Below are positions 15,162 through 16,120 of a stretch of 16,120 bases of DNA, piece by piece; position 1 is the first letter of the stretch; each line of letters starts with the position of its first letter. Position numbers and translations under genes: made by a program. The stretch covers positions 1 to 16,120 of the forward strand of contig CALGNF010000013.1 in assembly GCA_937958685.1 (NCBI GenBank). Reading direction: 5' to 3'. The notes under the pieces were generated by a model. The model had not been told where the DNA came from, did not search any database, and was given only the letters and a program-made list of their open reading frames with translations. The stretch comes from an uncultured Caryophanales bacterium (lineage in GTDB: Bacteria > Bacillota_I > Bacilli_A > Izemoplasmatales > Hujiaoplasmataceae).

Positions 15162-15460
15162 CGATTTGTTGTTTGGTGTATGTTGAGTGAGTGGTCACCG
15201 ATTTAGGATATCGGCGCTAAGGTTATCTTCGACGGACTCTCCCACCAAGCACACGAATAGCCGATAAAAAAGTCATGATGATTTGCGTCGCACTCTTCTT
15301 ACGTGATTCTTTGGCGGTTGTCAGCCTGCTCGTGAGACCTGGACTTTTGGTGCTTTCCGATCCCGAGGCTGAAATCCTTTACGATAATCTCTATCAGCGT
15401 TACAAGCGCATTTATACTTCATCGCTAAAAACAATCTCCGAGTTCAAGTATTCTTCATAA
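15162..15460 (+). pseudogene. Decayed FGGY-family sugar kinase (C-terminal remnant)
   Basis: Two pieces of an FGGY carbohydrate kinase survive in order. At 15162-15257 the frame reads RFVVWCMLSEWSPI, a TAG stop, then DIGAKVIFDGLSHQAH. This corresponds to the family segment around G-E-R-S-P-I-W-D, A-K-G-V-I-F-G-L-S, with the conserved Trp codon changed to TAG (15204-15206) and shifts or losses around the Gly. At 15275-15460 another frame reads DSLAVVSLLVRPG, then DPEAEILYDNLYQRYKR, matching the usual C-terminal block (PDPE, YDxLYxxYxxxY) and ending at a natural TAA. The pieces are about 50 codons apart where an intact kinase has well over 100, so the adenosine-binding GGGxKS segment is missing. 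No N-terminal ATPase lobe is seen upstream; a short frame at 15049-15141 (ending KLVETDSVNRRS) may be a further scrap. A terminator follows at 15479-15508. The former substrate is unknown. Confidence 0.6.
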
Positions 15461-15478
15461 TATCCTCCTTATTAGACA

Positions 15479-15508
15479 AAATCAGGTTCCGGAATGGGAA
15501 CCTGGTTT
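15479..15508 (+). terminator. Intrinsic terminator after the decayed kinase
   Basis: A perfect 8-bp stem, CAGGTTCC (15483-15490) with GGAACCTG (15497-15504), has a 6-nt loop. It is flanked by AAAAT before and GTTTT after, so it can act in both directions. It lies 18 nt after the kinase remnant's stop codon and is better preserved than the gene it served. Confidence 0.75.
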
Positions 15509-15587
15509 TGCATATTATGGTTAGAGAGAAAAAGCCTTGAGTTGACTTCTTTTGCAGTTATAGGAGTGCCAAATGATGGATTAGGGT

Positions 15588-15803
15588 CTAAAATGAAACA
15601 ATACTGGCCCCAGCACCTTCAGGATAATTGAACCACGCCTGCAGGATCAGGGCGTTGCGGGTGGGGCTCTCCAGGAATTTCCCGTAGATATAGTCAAAGT
15701 CGATCGTGAATGAGGGCTTAAACACTTCCATGACCCTCTCCACAAGCACATGAATGTTTTTTTACGCATCATTACGAAAGTCCTTCTCCGCATCCAATTG
15801 AAT
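15588..15803 (-). pseudogene. Broken minus-strand gene fragment, unidentified
   Basis: One minus-strand frame looks coding across its length: IQLDAEKDFRNDA, a TAA stop (15764-15762), then KNIHVLVERVMEVFKPS, FTIDFDYIYGKFLESP and ALILQAWFNYPEGAG, ending at TAG (15590-15588). Third codon positions are markedly G/C-rich (GTG, CTG, ATC, TAC, GAC, CCC), unlike the A/T-leaning use in the operons. A further in-frame TAG lies at 15806-15804, with the protein-like GSIGDYVILEG before it. The TAA adjoins a run of seven A residues on that strand, a possible slippage or assembly-error site. I do not recognise the family. Either a decayed gene of foreign origin or a real gene hit by a sequence error. Confidence 0.35.
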
Positions 15804-15886
15804 CTATCCTTCCAAAATGACATAATCGCCAATAGAACCCGCAACTGCTCCGTATAATATGTGAGAATGGACAAGGCAGGTGTGTG

Positions 15887-16099
15887 ATGATGTTGAAAAA
15901 GCAAATGCGGACGAAAGAGGTCGTCATTTATAATTTTGATATCAAAGACCAAAAGCTGGAGCTCTTGTTCCGCGGTGAGCAGGTTCCCCGCCACCTGAAG
16001 GAATACCGGCGCTTATGGCGGCTCAAAGATCCAAAGCGGCAAGTTGAGACTGTGATAATCTCAGTATGGGGCTGTAATGAAATAGAGTCCCAAGAATAA
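15887..16099 (+). CDS. Small hypothetical protein, 70 residues
   Basis: An open frame from ATG 15887 to TAA 16097-16099. It has a moderate ribosome site (GGCAGG, 6 nt upstream) and a TATAAT at 15853-15858 without an obvious -35. The product is soluble-looking and highly charged: RTKEVVIYNFDIKDQKLELL, then FRGEQVPRHLKEYRRLWRL and KDPKRQ. Codon third positions are G/C-rich, as in the adjacent minus-strand fragment. This sets both apart from the rest of the window and suggests a shared, possibly foreign, origin. It has no family I recognise and may itself be a gene remnant. Confidence 0.3.
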   Translation: MMLKKQMRTKEVVIYNFDIKDQKLELLFRGEQVPRHLKEYRRLWRLKDPKRQVETVIISVWGCNEIESQE

Positions 16100-16120
16100 G
16101 GAATAGAAAAACCGCGCTGG

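Noticed and set aside
15456-15470. Perfect ribosome site AAGGAGG and ATG on the minus strand
   Set aside because: The frame ends after four codons (MKNT), and the bases belong to the end of the kinase remnant; either chance or the stub of a lost gene, not annotatable.
15647-15994. 115-codon minus-strand frame
   Set aside because: Its second half is Arg/Trp/Ser-rich and out of frame with the protein-like reading at 15588-15803, and its first half lies opposite the better plus-strand frame at 15887-16099.
1-16120. Mollicute code with TGA as tryptophan
   Set aside because: TGA ends real genes here (at 14850-14852 and 6133-6131), all Trp codons seen are TGG, and every main gene reads full length under the standard bacterial code.
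1-16120. CRISPR arrays, tRNA or rRNA genes, insertion sequences with intact transposases, prophage genes
   Set aside because: I looked for regular repeats, cloverleaf elements, terminal inverted repeats with a transposase, and phage motifs, and saw none that could be supported.

Overview
The window looks like a carbohydrate-uptake and glycan-degradation locus from a low-to-moderate-GC Gram-positive-type bacterium. By style it resembles wall-less or near-wall-less Firmicutes relatives (Acholeplasma/Izemoplasma/Haloplasma-like). Three lines of sequence evidence point this way. There are three Sec/lipobox lipoproteins, two of them with Thr/Ser-rich spacers directly after the lipidated Cys. The Shine-Dalgarno sites are strong and AGGAGG-like. 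The transporter belongs to the Opp/Dpp family. TGA is a genuine stop (it ends the Ig-like lipoprotein and the second permease), so the genetic code is not the Mycoplasma code. The lineage call is an inference from style only.

Layout. Bases 1-50 are an Illumina TruSeq adapter, not biology, so the window begins at a contig edge. Bases 51-199 (minus) hold the first ~50 codons of a beta-propeller glycoside hydrolase (GH43/GH32-like), cut at the adapter junction. It diverges from a LacI-family regulator (292-1284, plus). Facing the regulator is a long minus-strand operon read from 10093 down to 1313: lipoprotein solute-binding protein, two Opp/Dpp-type permeases, two Opp/Dpp-type ATPases, a 66-residue two-helix membrane protein, and a large lipoprotein with two pectate-lyase-superfamily (GH55-like) beta-helix domains. 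Diverging from that operon, on the plus strand, are a cytoplasmic GH38 alpha-mannosidase (10271-13000) and, 25 bp later, a lipoprotein with bacterial Ig-like domains (13026-14852).

The 177-bp region between the two operons holds a near-consensus sigma-A promoter for the transporter operon, a plausible facing promoter for the GH38 operon, and between them one CG-centred palindrome of LacI/cre type. A single repressor site could therefore control both arms. The lacI upstream region has its own perfect palindrome, sharing nine bases with one arm of that operator.

Inferred working model: surface-anchored lipoproteins bind or trim an extracellular glycan, the Opp-type ABC transporter imports oligosaccharides rather than peptides, GH38 removes alpha-mannosyl residues in the cytoplasm, and the LacI-type protein senses the sugar. 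The substrate is not determined; alpha-mannan or mannose-containing glycan fits GH38 best.

From about 14930 to the end the DNA is largely a gene graveyard. It holds a decayed FGGY-type sugar kinase with a nonsense codon, frameshifts and internal loss (about 15162-15460), short coding-like minus-strand fragments, and one small unrecognised plus-strand frame near the right edge.
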